64,000 nucleotides of DNA from positions 290,671 to 354,670 of the forward strand of contig CM039506.1 of the NCBI GenBank assembly GCA_022432975.1, given 5' to 3'. This document shows positions 15,001 through 29,830 of this stretch, piece by piece; the stretch's first letter is position 1, and each line of letters starts with the position of its first letter. The notes below the pieces were generated by a model. The model worked only from the letters and a program-made list of their open reading frames with translations. It did no database searches and was not told the origin of the DNA. The translations under genes were made by a program, and so were the position numbers. Origin of the DNA: Begonia masoniana. Its lineage: Eukaryota; Streptophyta; Magnoliopsida; Cucurbitales; Begoniaceae.

Positions 15001-18000
15001 ATAACTTAGGTTCTGACCACAAGTCATGTAGCACTCAACCTCATTTGCTTGATACGTTCAACTCTTTTGGAACAAATCGGATTAAGTGAAGTGCTTATTC
15101 TTCATCAAACGCATTACTAAGTCATAATTACTCGGCCATAAAGGTTGTTGCGTCCTCAATACACGTCGTTCTCATCACTTCAAGTTAAAACCTCGAATGT
15201 TAAATGGATAACTTATGTTCTAACCACATGTCATGCAACACTCAACCTAATTTGCTTGATACGTTCAACTCTTTTGGAACAAATCGATTGAAGTGAAGTT
15301 TCTGATTCTTCATCAAATGCATTACTAAGTCTTAATTACTCGTCCATGAAGGTTGTTTGCTCCTTAATACACGTCGTTCTCATCACTTCAAGTTAAAACC
15401 TCGAATGTGAAATGGATAACTTAGGTTCTAACCACAAGTCATGTAGCACTCAACCTCATTTGCTTGATACGTTCAACTCTTTTGGAACAAATAGATTGAA
15501 GTGAAGTTTCTTATGCTTCATCAAACGCATTACTAAGTCTTAATTACTCGTCCATGAAGGTTGTTGGTCCTCAATACACGTCGTTCTCATCACTTCAAGT
15601 TAAAACCTTGAATGTGAAATGGATAACTTAGGTTCTAACCACATGTCATGTAACACTCAACCTATTTGCTTGATACGTTCAACTCTTTGGAACAAATCGA
15701 TGAAGTGAAGTTTCTTATGCTTCATCAAACGCATTACTAAGTCTTAATTACTCGTCCATGAAGGTTGTTGCGTCCTCAATACACGTCGTTCTCATCACTT
15801 CAAGTTAAAACCTTGAATGTGAAATGGATAACTTAGGTTCTAACCACAATGTCATGTAACACTCAACCTAATTTGCTTGATACGTTCAACTCTTTTGGAA
15901 CAAATCGATTGAAGTGAAGTTTCTTATGCTTCATCAAACGCATTACTAAGTCTTAATTACTCGTCCATGAAGGTTGTTGCGTCCTCAATACACGTCGTTC
16001 TCATCACTTCAAGTTAAAACCTGAATGTGAAATGGATAACTTAGGTTCTAACCACATGTCATGTAACACTCAACCTAATTTGCTTGATACGTTCAACTCT
16101 TTTAGAACAAATCGATTAAAGTGAAGTTTCTTATGCTTCATCAAACGCATTACTAAGTCTTAAATACTCGTCCATGAAGGTTGTTGGGTCCTCAATACAT
16201 GTCGTTCTCATCACTTCAAGTTAAAACCTTGAATGTGAAATGGATAACTTAGGTTCTAACCACAAGTCATGTAGCACTCAACCTCATTTGCTTGATACGT
16301 TCAACTCTTTTGGAACAAATCGATTGAAGTGAAGTTTCTTATGCTTCATCAAACGCATTACTAAGTCTTAATTACTCGTCCATGAAGGTTGTTGGGTCCT
16401 CAATACACGTCGTTCTCATCACTTCAAGTTAAAACCTTGAATGTGAAATGGATAACTTAGGTTCTAACCACAAGTCATGTAGCACTCAACCTCATTTGCT
16501 TGATACGTTCAACTCTTTTGGAACAAATCGATTGAAGTGAAGTTTCTTATGCTTCATCAAACGCATTACTAAGTCTTAATTACTCGTCCATGAAGGTTGT
16601 TGGGTCCTCAATACACGTCGTTCTCATCACTTCAAGTTAAAACCTTGAATGTGAAATGGATAACTTAGGTTCTAACCACAAGTCATGTAACACTCAACCT
16701 AATTTGCTTGATACGTTCAACTCTTTTGGAACAAATCGAATGAAGTGAAGTTTCTTATGCTTCATCAAACGCATTACTAAGTCTTAATTACTCGTCCATG
16801 AAGGTTGTTGCGTCCTCAATACACGTCGTTCTCATCACTTCAAGTTAAAACCTTGAATGTGAAATGGGTAACTTAGGTTCTAACCACATGTCATGTAACA
16901 CTCAACCTAATTTGCTTGATACGTTCAACTTTTTGGAACAAATCGATTGAAGTGAAGTTTCTTATGCTTCATCCAAACGCATTACTAAGTCTTAATTACT
17001 CGTCCATGAAGGTTGTTGGGTCCTCAATACACGTCGTTCTCATCACTTCAAGTTAAAACCTTGAATGTGAAATGGATAACTTAGGTTCTAACCACAAGTC
17101 ATGTAGCACTCAACCTCATTTGCTTGATACGTTCAACTCTTTTGGAACAAATCGAATGAAGTGAAGTTTCTTATGCTTCATCAAACGCATTACTAAGTCT
17201 TAATTACTCGTCCATGAAGGTTGTTGGGTCCTCAATACACGTCGTTCTCATCACTTCAAGTTAAAACCTTGAATGTGAAATGGATAACTTAGGTTCTAGC
17301 CACAAGTCATGTACACTCAACCTCATTTGCTTGATACGTTCAACTCTTTTGGAACAAATCGATTGAAGTGAAGTTTCTTATGCTTCATCAAACGCATTAC
17401 TAAGTCTTAATTACTCGTCCATGAAGGTTGTTGCGTCCTCAATACACGTCGTTCTCATCACTTCAAGTTAAAACCTTGAATGTGAAATGGATAACTTAGG
17501 TTCTAACCACAAGTCATGTACCACTCAACCTAATTTGCTTGATACGTTCAACTCTTTTGGAACAAATCGATTGAAGTGAAGTTTCTTATGCTTCATCAAA
17601 CGCATTACTAAGTCTTAATTACTCGTCCATGAAGGTTGTTCGGTCCTCAATACACGTCGTTCTCATCACTTCAAGTTAAAACCTTGAATGTGAAATGGAT
17701 AACTTAGGTTCTAACCACAAGTCATGTAGCACTCAACCTCATTTGCTTGATACGTTCAACTCTTTTGGAACAAATCGATGAAGTGAAGTTTCTTATGCTT
17801 CATCAAACGCATTACTAAGTCTTAATTACTCGTCCATGAAGGTTGTTGGGTCCTCAATACACGTCGTTCTCATCACTTCAAGTTAAAACCTTGAATGTGA
17901 AAAGAATAACTTAGGTTCTAACCACAAGTCATGTAGCACTCAACCTCATTTGCTTGATACGTTCAACTGTTTTGGAACAAATCGATTGAAGTGAAGTTTC

Positions 18001-21000
18001 TTATGCTTCATCAAACGCATTACTAAGTCTTAATTACTCGTCCATGAAGGTTGTTGGTCCTCAATACACGTCGTTCTTCTCAACTCAAATTTAAAACTTA
18101 TAATGTGAAAGGGATAACTAAAGTTCTAACCCCAATTCATTTAAACCCCAACTTCATTTCCTTGATACGTTAAACCTTTTGGAACAAATCGATTGAAGTG
18201 AAGTTTCTTATGCTTCATCAAACGCATTACTAAGTCTTAATTACTCGTCCATGAAGGTTGTTGGGTCCTCAATACACGTCGTTCTCATCACTTCAAGTTA
18301 AAACCTTGAATGTGAAATGGATAACTTAGGTTCTAACCACAAGTCATGTAGCACTCAACCTCATTTGCTTGATACGTTCAACTCTTTTGGAACAAATCGA
18401 TTGAAGTGAAGTTTCTTATGCTTCATCAAACGCATTACTAAGTCTTAATTACTCGTCCATGAAGGTTGTTGGGTCCTCAATACACGTCGTTCTCATCACT
18501 TCAAGTTAAAACCTTGAATGTGAAATGGATAACTTAGGTTCTAACCACAAGTCATGTAGCACTCAACCTCATTTGCTTGATACGTTCAACTCTTTTGGAA
18601 CAAATCGATTGAAGTGAAGTTTCTTATGCTTCATCAAACGCATTACTAAGTCTTAATTACTCGTCCATGAAGGTTGTTGGGTCCTCAATACACGTCGTTC
18701 TCATCACTTCAAGTTAAAACCACGAATGTGAAATGGATAACTTAGGTTCTAACCACAAGTCATGTAAGCACTCAACCTCATTTGCTTGATACGTTCAACT
18801 CTTTTGGAACAAATCGATTGAAGTGAAGTTTCTTATGCTTCATCAAACGCATTACTAAGTCTTAATTACTCGTCCATGAAGGTTGTTGGGTCCTAAATAC
18901 ACGTCGTTCTCATCACTTCAAGTTAAAACCTTGAATGTGAAATGGATAACTTAGGTTCTAACCACAAGTCATGTAACACTCAACCTCATTTGCTTGATAC
19001 GTTCAACTCTTTTGGAACAAATCGATTGAAGTGAAGTTTCTTATGCTTCATCAAACGCATTACTAAGTCTTAATAACGCGTCCATGAAGGTGTTGGGTAC
19101 TCCATACACGTCGTTCTCATCACTTCAAGTTAAAACTTTGAATGTGAAATGGATAACTTAGGTTCTAACCATAAGTCATGTAGCACTCAACCTAATTTGC
19201 TTGATACGTTCAACTCTTTTGGAACAAATCGATTGAAGTGACGTTTCTATGCTTCATCAAACGCATTACTAAGTGTTAATTACGCGTCCATGAAGGTTGT
19301 TGGGTCCTCAATACACGTCGTTCTCATCACTTCAAGTTAAAACCTTGAATGTGAAATGGATAACTTAGGTTCTAACCACAAGTCATGTAGCACTCAACCT
19401 CATTTGCTTGATACGTTCAACTCTTTTGGAACAAATCGATTGAAGTGACGTTTCTTATGCTTCATCAAACGCATTAGTAGGTCTTAATTACTCGTCCATG
19501 AAGGTTGTTGGTCCTCAATACACGTCGTTCTCATCACTTCAAGTTAAAACCTCGAATGTGAAATGGATAACTTAGGTTCTAACCACAAGTCATGTAACAC
19601 TCAACCTCATTTGCTTGATACGTTCAACTCTTTTGGAACAAATCGATTGAAGTGAAGTTTCTTATGCTTCATCAAACGCATTACTAAGTCTTAATTACTC
19701 GTCCATGAAGGTTGTTGCGTCCTCAATACACGTCGTTCTCATCACTTCAAGTTAAAACCTTGAATGTGAAATGGATAACTTATGTTCTAACCACATGTCA
19801 TGTAACACTCAACCTAATTTGCTTGATACGTTCAACTCTTTTGGAACAAATCGATTGAAGTGAAGTTTCTTATGCTTCATCAAACGCATTACTAAGTCTT
19901 AATTACTCGTCCATGAAGGTTGTTGGGTCCTCAATACACGTCGTTCTCATCACTTCAAGTTAAAACCTTGAATGTGAAATGGATAACTTAGGTTCTAACC
20001 ACAAGTCATGTAGCACTCAACCTCATTTGCTTGATACGTTCAACTCTTTGGAACAAATCGATTGAAGTGAAGTTTCTTATGCTTCATCAAACGCATTACT
20101 AAGTCTTAATTACTCGTCCATGAAGGTTGTTGGTCCTCAATACACGTCGTTCTCATCACTTCAAGTTAAAACCTGAATGTGAAATGGATAACTTAGGTTC
20201 TAACCACAAGTCATGTAACACTCAACCTCATTTGCTTGATACGTTCAACTCTTTTGGAACAAATCGATTGAAGTGAAGTTTCTTATGCTTCATCAAACGC
20301 ATTACTAAGTCTTAATTACTCGTCCATGAAGGTTGTTGGTCCTCAATACACGTCGTTCTCATCACTTCAAGTTAAAACCTTGAATGTGAAATGGATAACT
20401 TAGGTTCTAACCACATGTCATGTAACACTCAACCTAATTTGCTTGATACGTTCAACTCTTTGGAACAAATCGATTGAAGTGAAGTTTCTTATGCTTCATC
20501 AAACGCGTTACTAAGTCTTAATTACTCGTCCATGAAGGTTGTTCGGTCCTCAATACACGTCGTTCTCATCACTTCAAGTTAAAACCTTGAATGTGAAATG
20601 GATAACTTATGTTCTAACCACATGTCATGTAACACTCAACCTAATTTGCTTGATACGTTCAACTCTTTTGGAACAAATCGATTGAAGTGAAGTTTCTTAT
20701 GCTTCACCAACGCATTACTAAGTCTTAATTACTCGTCCATGAAGGTTGTTGGGTCCTCAATACACGTCGTTCTCATCACTTCAAGTTAAAACCTTGAATG
20801 TGAAAATGGATAACTTAGGTTCTAACCACAAGTCATGTAGCACTCAACCTCATTTGCTTGATACGTTCAACTCTTTTGGAACAAATCGATTGAAGTGAAG
20901 TTTCTTATGCTTCATCAAACGCATTACTAAGTCTTAATTACTCGTCCATGAAGGTTGTTGGGTCCTCAATACACGTCGTTCTCATCACTTCAAGTTAAAA

Positions 21001-24000
21001 CCTTGAATGTGAAATGGATAACTTAGGTTCTAACCACAATGTCATGTAACACTCAACCTCATTTGCTTGATACGTTCAACTCTTTTGGAACAAATCGATT
21101 GAAGTGAAGTTTCTTATGCTTCATCAAACGCATTACTAAGTCTTAATTACTCGTCCATGAAGGTTGTTGGTCCTCAATACACGTCGTTCTCATCACTTCA
21201 AGTTAAAACCTTGAATGTGAAATGGATAACTTAGGTTCTAACCACAAGTAATGTAGCACTCAACCTCATTTGCTTGATACGTTCAACTATTTTGGAACAA
21301 ATCGATTGAAGTGAAGTTTCTTATGCTTCATCAAACGCATTACTAAGTCTTAATTACTCGTCCATGAAGGTTGTTGGTCCTCAATACACGTCGTTCTCAT
21401 CACTTCAAGTTAAAACCTTGAATGTGAAATGGATAACTTAGGTTCTAACCACAGTCATGTAGCACTCAACCTAATTTGCTTGATACGTTCAACTCTTTTG
21501 GAACAAATCGATTGAAGTGAAGTTTCTTATGCTTCATCAAACGCATTACTAGTCTTAATTACTCGTCCATGAAGGTTGTTGTGTCCTCAATACACGTCGT
21601 TCTCATCACTTCAAGTTAAAACCTTGAATGTGAAATGGATAACTTAGGTTCTAACCACAAGTCATGTAGCACTCAACCTCATTTGCTTGATACGTTCAAC
21701 TCTTTTGGAACAAATCGATGAAGTGAAGTTTCTTATGCTTCATCAAACGCATTACTAAGTCTTAATTACTCGTCCATGAAGGTTGTTGCGTCCTCAATAC
21801 ACGTCGTTCTCATCACTTCAAGTTAAAACCTTGAATGTGAAATGGATAACTTAGGTTCTAACCACATGTCATGTACCACTCAACCTAATTTGCTTGATAC
21901 GTTCAACTCTTTTGCAACAAATCGATTGAAGTGAAGTTTTTTATGCTTCATCAAACGCATTAGTAAGTCTTAATTACTCGTCCATGAAGGTTGTTGGGTC
22001 CTCAATACACGTCGTTCTCATCACTTCAAGTTAAAACCTTGAATGTGAAATGGATAACTTAGGTTCTAACCACAAGTCATGTAGCACTCAACCTCATTTG
22101 CTTGATACGTTCAACTCTTTTGGAACAAATCGATTGAAGTGAAGTTTCTTATGCTTCAGCAAACGCATTACTAAGTCTTCATTACTCGTCCATTAAGGTT
22201 GTTGCGTCCTCAATACACGTCGTTCTCATCACTTTAAGTTAAAACCTTGAATGTGAAATGGATAACTTAGGTTCTAACCACAAGTCATGTAACACTCAAC
22301 CTAATTTGCTTGATACGTTCAACTCTTTTGGAACAAATCGATTGAAGTGAAGTTTCTTATGCTTCATCAAACGCATTACTAAGTCTTAATTACTCGTCCA
22401 TGAAGGTTGTTGGGTCCTCAATACACGTCGTTCTCATCACTTCAAGTTAAAACCTTGAATGTGAAATGGATAACTTATGTTTAACCACATGTCATGTAAC
22501 ACTCACCTAATTTGCTTGATACGTTAAACTCTTTTGGAACAAATCGATTGAAGTGAAGTTTCTTATGCTTCATCAACGCATTACTAAGTCTTAATTACTC
22601 GTCCATGAAGGTTGTTAAGTCCACAATACACGTCGTTCTCATAACTTCAAGTTAAAACCTTGAATGTGAAATGGATAACTTAGGTTCTAACCACAAGTCA
22701 TGTAGCACTCAACCTCATTTGCTTGATACGTTCAACTCTTTTGGAACAAATCGATTGAAGTGACGTTTCTTATGCTTCATCAAACGCATTAGTAGGTCTT
22801 AATTACTCGTCCATGAAGGTTGTTGGTCCTCAATACACGTCGTTCTCATCACTTCAAGTTAAAACGTGAATGTGAAATGGATAACTTAGGTTCTAACCAC
22901 AAGTCATGTACACTCAACCTAATTTGCTTGATACGTTCAACTCTTTGGAACAAATCGATTGAAGTGAAGTTTCTTATGCTTCATCAAACGCATTACTAAG
23001 TCTTAATTACTCGTCCATGAAGGTTGTTGCGTCCTCAATACACGTCGTTCTCATCACTTCAAGTTAAAACCTTGAATGTGAAATGGATAACTTAGGTTCT
23101 AACCACAAGTCATGTAGCACTCAACCTCATTTGCTTGATACGTTCAACTCTTTTGGAACAAATCGATTGAAGTGAAGTTTCTTATGCTTCATCAAACGCA
23201 TTACTAAGTCTTAATTACTCGTCCATGAAGGTTGTTGGGTCCTCAATACACGTCGTTCTCATCACTTCAAGTTAAAACCTTGAATGTGAAATGGATAACT
23301 TAGGTTCTAACCACAAGTCATGTAGCACTCAACCTCATTTGCTTGATACGTTCAACTCTTTTGGAACAAATCGATTGAAGTGAAGTTTCTTATGCTTCAT
23401 CAAACGCATTACTAAGTCTTAATTACTCGTCCATGAAGGTTGTTGCGGTCCTCAATACACGTCGTTCTCATCACTTCAAGTTAAAACCTTGAATGTGAAA
23501 TGGATAACTTAGGTTCTAACCACAAGTCATGTAACACTCAACCTAATTTGCTTGATACGTTCAACTCTTTGGAACAAATCGATTGAAGTGAAGTTTCTTA
23601 TGCTTCATCAAACGCATTACTAAGTCTTAATTACTCGTCCATGAAGGTTGTTGCGGTCCTCAATACACGTCGTTCTCATCACTTCAAGTTAAAACCTTGA
23701 ATGTGAAATGGATAACTTAGGTTCTAACCACAAGTCATGTAGCACTCAACCTCATTTGCTTGATACGTTCAACTCTTTTGGAACAAATCGATTAAAGTGA
23801 CGTTTCTTATGCTTCATCAAACGCATTACTAAGTCTTAATTACTCGTCCATGAAGGTTGTTGGGTCCTCAATACACGTCATTCTCATCACTTCAAGTTAA
23901 AACCTTGATTGTGAAATGGATAACTTAGGTTCTAACCACAAGTCATGTAACACTCAACCTAATTTGCTTGATACGTTCAACTCTTTTGGAACAAATCGAT

Positions 24001-24639
24001 TGAAGTGAAGTTTCATTATGCTTCATCAAACGCATTACTAAGTCTTAATTACTCGTCTATGAAGGTTGTTGGGTCCTCAATACACGTCCTTCTCATCACT
24101 TCAAGTTAAAATCTCGAATGTGAAATGGATAACTTAGGTTCTAACCACAAGTCATGTAACACTCAACCTATTTTGCTTGATACGTTCAACTCTTTGGTAA
24201 CAAATCGTTTGAAGTGAAGTTTCATATGCTTCATCAAACGCATTACTAAGTCTTAATTACTCGTCCATGAAGGTTGTTGGGTCCTCAATACACGTCTGTT
24301 CTCATCACTTCAAGTTAAAATCCTTGAATTGTGAAATGGATAACTTAGGTTCTAACCACAATGTCATGTAAGCACTAACCTCATTTGCTTGATACGTTCA
24401 ACTCTTTTGGAACAAATCGATTGAAGTGAAGTTTCTTATGCTTCATCAAACGCATTACTAAGTCTTAATTACTCGTCCATGAAGGTTGTTGGGTCCTCAA
24501 TACACGTCGTTCTCATCACTTCAAGTTAAAACCTTGAATGTGAAATGGATAACTTAGGTTCTAACCACAAGTCATGTAGCACTCAACCTCATTTGCTTGA
24601 TACGTTCAACTCTTTTGGAACAAATCGATTGAAGTGACG

Positions 24640-27600
24640 TTTCTTATGCTTCATCAAACGCATTAGTAGGTCTTAATTACTCATCCATGAAGGTTTATGG
24701 GTCCTCAATACACGTCGTTCTAATCACTTCAAGTTAAAACCTTGAATGTGAAATGGATAACTTAGGTTCTAACCACAAGTCATGTAGCACTAAACATCAT
24801 TTGCTTGATACGTTTAACTCATTTGGAACAAATCGATTGAAGTGAAGTTTCTTATGATTCATCAAACGCATTACTAGTGTTAATTACTCTTCCATGAAGG
24901 TTGTTGCGTCCTCAATGCACGTCGTTCTCATCACTTCAAGTTCAAACCTTGAATGTGAAATGGATAACTTATGTTCTAACCATATGTCATGTACACTCAA
25001 CCTAATTTGCTTGATACGTTCAACTCTTTTGGAATAAATCGATTGAAGTGAAGTTTCTTATGCTTCATCAAACGCATTACTAAGTACTTAATTACTCGTC
25101 CATGAAGGTTGTTGGGTCCTCAATACACTTCGTTCTCATCACTTCAAGTTAAAACCTTGAATGTGAAATGGATAACTTAGGTTCTAACCACAAGTCATGT
25201 AGCACTCAACCTCATTTGCTTGATACGTTCAACTCTTTTGGAACAAATCGAATGAAGTGAAGTTTCTTATGCTTCATTAAACGCATTACTAAGTCTTAAT
25301 TACTCGTCCATGAAGGTTGTTGCGTCCTCAAATACACGTCGTTCTCATCACTTCAAGTTAAAACCTTGAATGTAAAATGGATAACTTAGGTTCTAACCAC
25401 AAGTCATGTAACACTCAACCTAATTTGCTTGATACGTTCAACTCTTTTGGAACAAATCGATTGAAGTAAAGTTTCTTATGCTTCATCAAACGCATTACTA
25501 AGTCTTAATTACTCGTACATGAAGTTGTTGCTTCCTCAATACACGTCGTTCTCATAACTTCAAGTTAAAACCTTGAATGTGAAATGGATAACTTATGTTT
25601 TAACCACATGTCATGTAACACTCAACCTAATTTGCTTGATACGTTCAACTCTTTTGGAACAAATCGATTGAAGTAAAGTTTCTTATACTTCATCAAACGT
25701 ATTACTAAGTCTTAATTACTCTTCCATGAAGGTTGTTGGGTCCCCAATACCCGTCATTCTCATCACTTCAAGTTAAAACCTTGAATGTGAAACGGATAAC
25801 TTAGGTTCTAACCATAAGTCATGTAGCCCTCAACCTCATTTGCTTGATACGTTCAACTCTTTTGGAACAAATCGATTGAAGTGACGTTTCTTATGCTTCA
25901 TCAAACGCATCAGTAGGTCTTAATTGCTCGTCCATGAAGGTTGTTGCGTCCAAAATACACGTCGTTCTCATCACTTCAAGTTAAAACCTTGAATGTAAAA
26001 TGGATAACTTAGGTTCTAACCACAAGTCATGTACCACTCAACCTAATTTGCTTGATACGTTCAACTCTTTTGGAACAAATCGATTGAAGTAAAGTTTCTT
26101 ATGCTTTATCAAACGCATTACTAAGTCTTAATTACTCGTACATGAAGTTGTTGCTTCCTCAATACACGTCGTTCTCATAACTTCAAGTTAAAACCTTGAA
26201 TGTGAAATGGATAACTTATGTTTTAACCACATGTCATGTAACACTCAACCTAATTTGCTTGATACGTTCAACTCTTTTGGAACAAATCGAGTGAAGTGAA
26301 GTTTCTTATGCTTCATCAAACGCATTACTAAGTCTTAAATACTCGTCCATGAAGGTTGTTGGGTCCTCAATACACGTCGTTCTCATCACTTCAAGTTAAA
26401 ACCTTGAATGTGAAATGGATAACTTAGGTTCTAACCACAAGTCATGTAGCACTCAACCTCATTTGCTTGATACGTTTAACTCATTTGGAACAAATCGATT
26501 GAAGTGAAGTTTCTTATGATTCATCAAACGCATTACTAAGTCTTAATTACTCGTACATGAAGTTGTTGCTTCCTCAATACACGTCGTTCTCATAACTTCA
26601 AGTTAAAACCTTGAATGTGAAATGGATAACTTATGTTTTAACCACATGTCATGTAACACTCAACCTAATTTGCTTGATACGTTCAACTCTTTTGGAACAA
26701 ATCGAATGAAGTGAAGTTTCTTATGCTTCATCAAACGTATTACTAAGACTTAATTACTCGTCCATGAAGGTTGTTGCGTCCTCAATACACGTCGTTCTCA
26801 TCACTTCAAGTTAAAACCTCGAATGTGAAATTGATAACTTAGGTTCTAACCACAAGTCATGTAACACTCAACCTAATTTGCTTGATACGTTCAACTCTTT
26901 TGGGACAAATCGATTGAAGTGGCGTTTCTTATGCTTAGTCAAACGCATTACTAAGTTTTAATTACTCGTCCATGAAGGGTGTGGGGTCTCAATACCACGT
27001 CATCTAGCACTTCAAGTTAAAACCTTGATTGTGCAATTGGTAACTTAGGTTCTAACCACATGTATGTAAACACTAAAACCTATTTGATTGATCCGTTCAA
27101 CTCTTATGGAACAAATCGAAATGAATTGAAGTTCAAGCTTCACAAGCGCATTACTACGTCTTAATTATCGTCCACGAAGGGTGTTGGGGCCTAAGTCAAG
27201 TCGGGTATGCTAACTTCGAGTTAAAAACCTTAAATGTCAAAGGATAACTTGAGGCTTATAACCACAAGTCATGTAGCACCAAACCTCATTTGCGTGATAG
27301 TTCAACTCTTTGGAACAAATCGAATGAAGTGAAGTTCTTATGCTTCATCAAACGCATACTACGTCGTTAATACTCGTAGCATGAAGTTGTGCTTCCTCAA
27401 TACACGTAGTTCTTATACTTCAAGTTTCCAAACTTGAATGTGCAATGGAATAAATATGTTTTTAAACACAGGTAATGTAACACTCAACCTAATTTGCATG
27501 ATACGTTCAACTCTTATGGAACAAATCGATTGAAGTGAAGTTTCTTAAGCTTCACCAAACGCATTACTAAGTCTTAATTACTCATCATGAAGGTTGTTGC

Positions 27601-29830
27601 ATCCTCAATACACGTCGTTCTCATCACTTCAAGTTAAAACCTTGAATGTGAAATGGATAACTTATGTTCTAACCACATGTCATGTAACACTCACTCTAAT
27701 TTTCTTGATACGTTCAACTCTTTTGGAACAAATCGATTGAAGTGAAGTTTCTTATGCTTCACCAAACTCATTACTAAGTCTTAATTACTCGTCCATGAAG
27801 GTTGTTGGGTCCTCAATACACGTCGTTCTCATCACTTCAAGTTAAAACCTTCAATTTGAAATGGATAACTTAGGTTCTAACCAAAAGTCATGTAGCACTC
27901 AACCACATTTTGCTTGATACGTTCAACTCTTTTGGAAAAAATCGAATGAAGTGAAGTTTCTTATGCATCATCAAACGCATTACTAAGTCTTAATTACTCG
28001 TCCATGAAAGTTGTTGCGTCCTCAATACACGTCCTTCTCATCACTTTAAGTTAAAACCTCGAATGTGAAATTGATAACTTAGGTTCTAACCACAAGTCAT
28101 GTAACACTCATTCTAATTTGCTTGATACGTTCAACTCTTTTGGAACAAATCGATTGAAGTGACATTTCTTATGCTTAATCAAACGCATTACTAAGTCTTA
28201 ATTACTCATCCATGAAGGTTGTTGGGTCTTCAATACACGTCGTTCTCATCACTTTAAGTTAAAACCTTGAATGTAAAATGGGTAACTTAAGTTCTAACCA
28301 CATGTCATGTAAGACTCAACCTAATTTGCTTGATACGTTTAACTCTTATGGAAAAAATCGATTGAAGTGAAGTTTCTTAAGCTTCACCAAACGCATTACT
28401 AAGTCTTAATTACTCGTCCATGAAGGTTGTTGGGTCCTCAATACAGTTCGTTCTCATCACTTTGAGTTAAAACCTTAAATGGCAAATGGATAACTTAGGT
28501 TCTAACCACAAGTCATGTAGCACTCAACCTCATTTGCTTGATACATTCAACTCTTATGGAACAAATAGATTGAAGTGAAGTTTCCTAAGCTTCAACAAAC
28601 GCATTACTAAGTCTTAATTACTCGTCCATGAAGGTTGTTGGGTCCTCAATACAGGTCGTTCTCATCATTTCGAGTTAAAACCTTAAATGTCAAATGGATA
28701 ACTTAGGTTCTAACCACAAGTCATGTAGCACTCAACCTCATTTGCTTGATACGTTCAACTCTTTTGGAACAAATCGAATGAAGTGAAGTTTCTTATGCTT
28801 CATCAAACGCATTACTAAGTCTTAATTACTCGTCCATGAAGGTTGTTGCGTCCTAAATACACGTCGTTCTGATCACTTCAAGTTAAAACCTTGAATGTGA
28901 AATGGGTAACTTAGGTTCTAACCACATGTCATGTAACACTCAACCTAATTTGCTTGATACGTTCAACTCTTTTGGAACAAATCGATTGAAGTGAAGTTTC
29001 TTATGTTTCATCAAACGCATTACTAAGTCTTAATTACTCGTCCATGAAAGTTGTTTGGTCCTTAATACACGTCGTTCCCAACACTTCAAGTTAAAACCTT
29101 GAATCTGAAACGGATAACTTAGGTTCTAACCACAAGTCATGTAGCACTCAACATCATTTACTTGATACGTTCAACTCTTTTGGAACAAATCGAATGAAGT
29201 CAAGTTTCTTTTGCTTCATCAAACGCATTACTAAGTCTTAATTACTCGTCCATGAAGATTGTTGCGTACTCAATACACGTCGTTCTCATCACTTCAAGTT
29301 AAAACCTTGAATGTGAAATGGATAACTGATGTTCTAACTACTTGTCATGTAACACTCAACCTATTTTGCTTGATAGGTTCAACTCTTTTGGAATAAATCA
29401 ATTGAAGTGAAGTTTCTTATGCTTCATCAAACGCGTTACTAAGTCTTAATTACTCGTCCATGAAGGTTGTTCGGTCCTCAATACACGTTGTTCTCATCAC
29501 TTCAAGTTAAATCACTGAATTGTGAAATGGATAACTTAGGTTTTAACCACAAGTCATGTAGCACTGAACCTCATTTGCTTGATACGTTCAACTCTTTTGG
29601 AACAAATCGATTGAAGTGAAGTTTCTTATGCTTCATCAAACGCATTACTAAGTCTTAATTACTCGTCCATGAAGGTTGTTGGGTCCTCAATACACGTCGT
29701 TCTCATCACTTCAAGTTAAAACCTTGAATGTGAAATGGATAACTTAGGTTCTAACCACAAGTCATGTAGCACTCAACCTCATTTGCTTGATACGTTCAAC
29801 TCTTTTGGAACAAATCGATTGAAGTGACGT
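24640..29830 (+). repeat. Higher-order repeat copy A (about 25 satellite monomers)
   Basis: This run shares a series of rare variants, in the same order, with the stretch that follows it. The variant AAGGTTTATGGG occurs at about 24691 and 29881. Monomers with GAAGTTGTTGCTTCC, TCACTCTAATTTTC (27691 and 34630) and TTTGGTCCTTAATAC (about 29055 and 35980) also recur. After subtracting the inserted LTR and its 5-bp duplication the spacing is 5185-5199 bp, or 25 monomers. At one anchor the spacing falls to 4983 bp, so copy A has one extra monomer before the target site, and copy B has one more just after it. Copy A keeps the uninterrupted GTTGC site at 26773-26777. Boundaries are approximate because neighbouring monomers are so alike. 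Confidence 0.82.
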
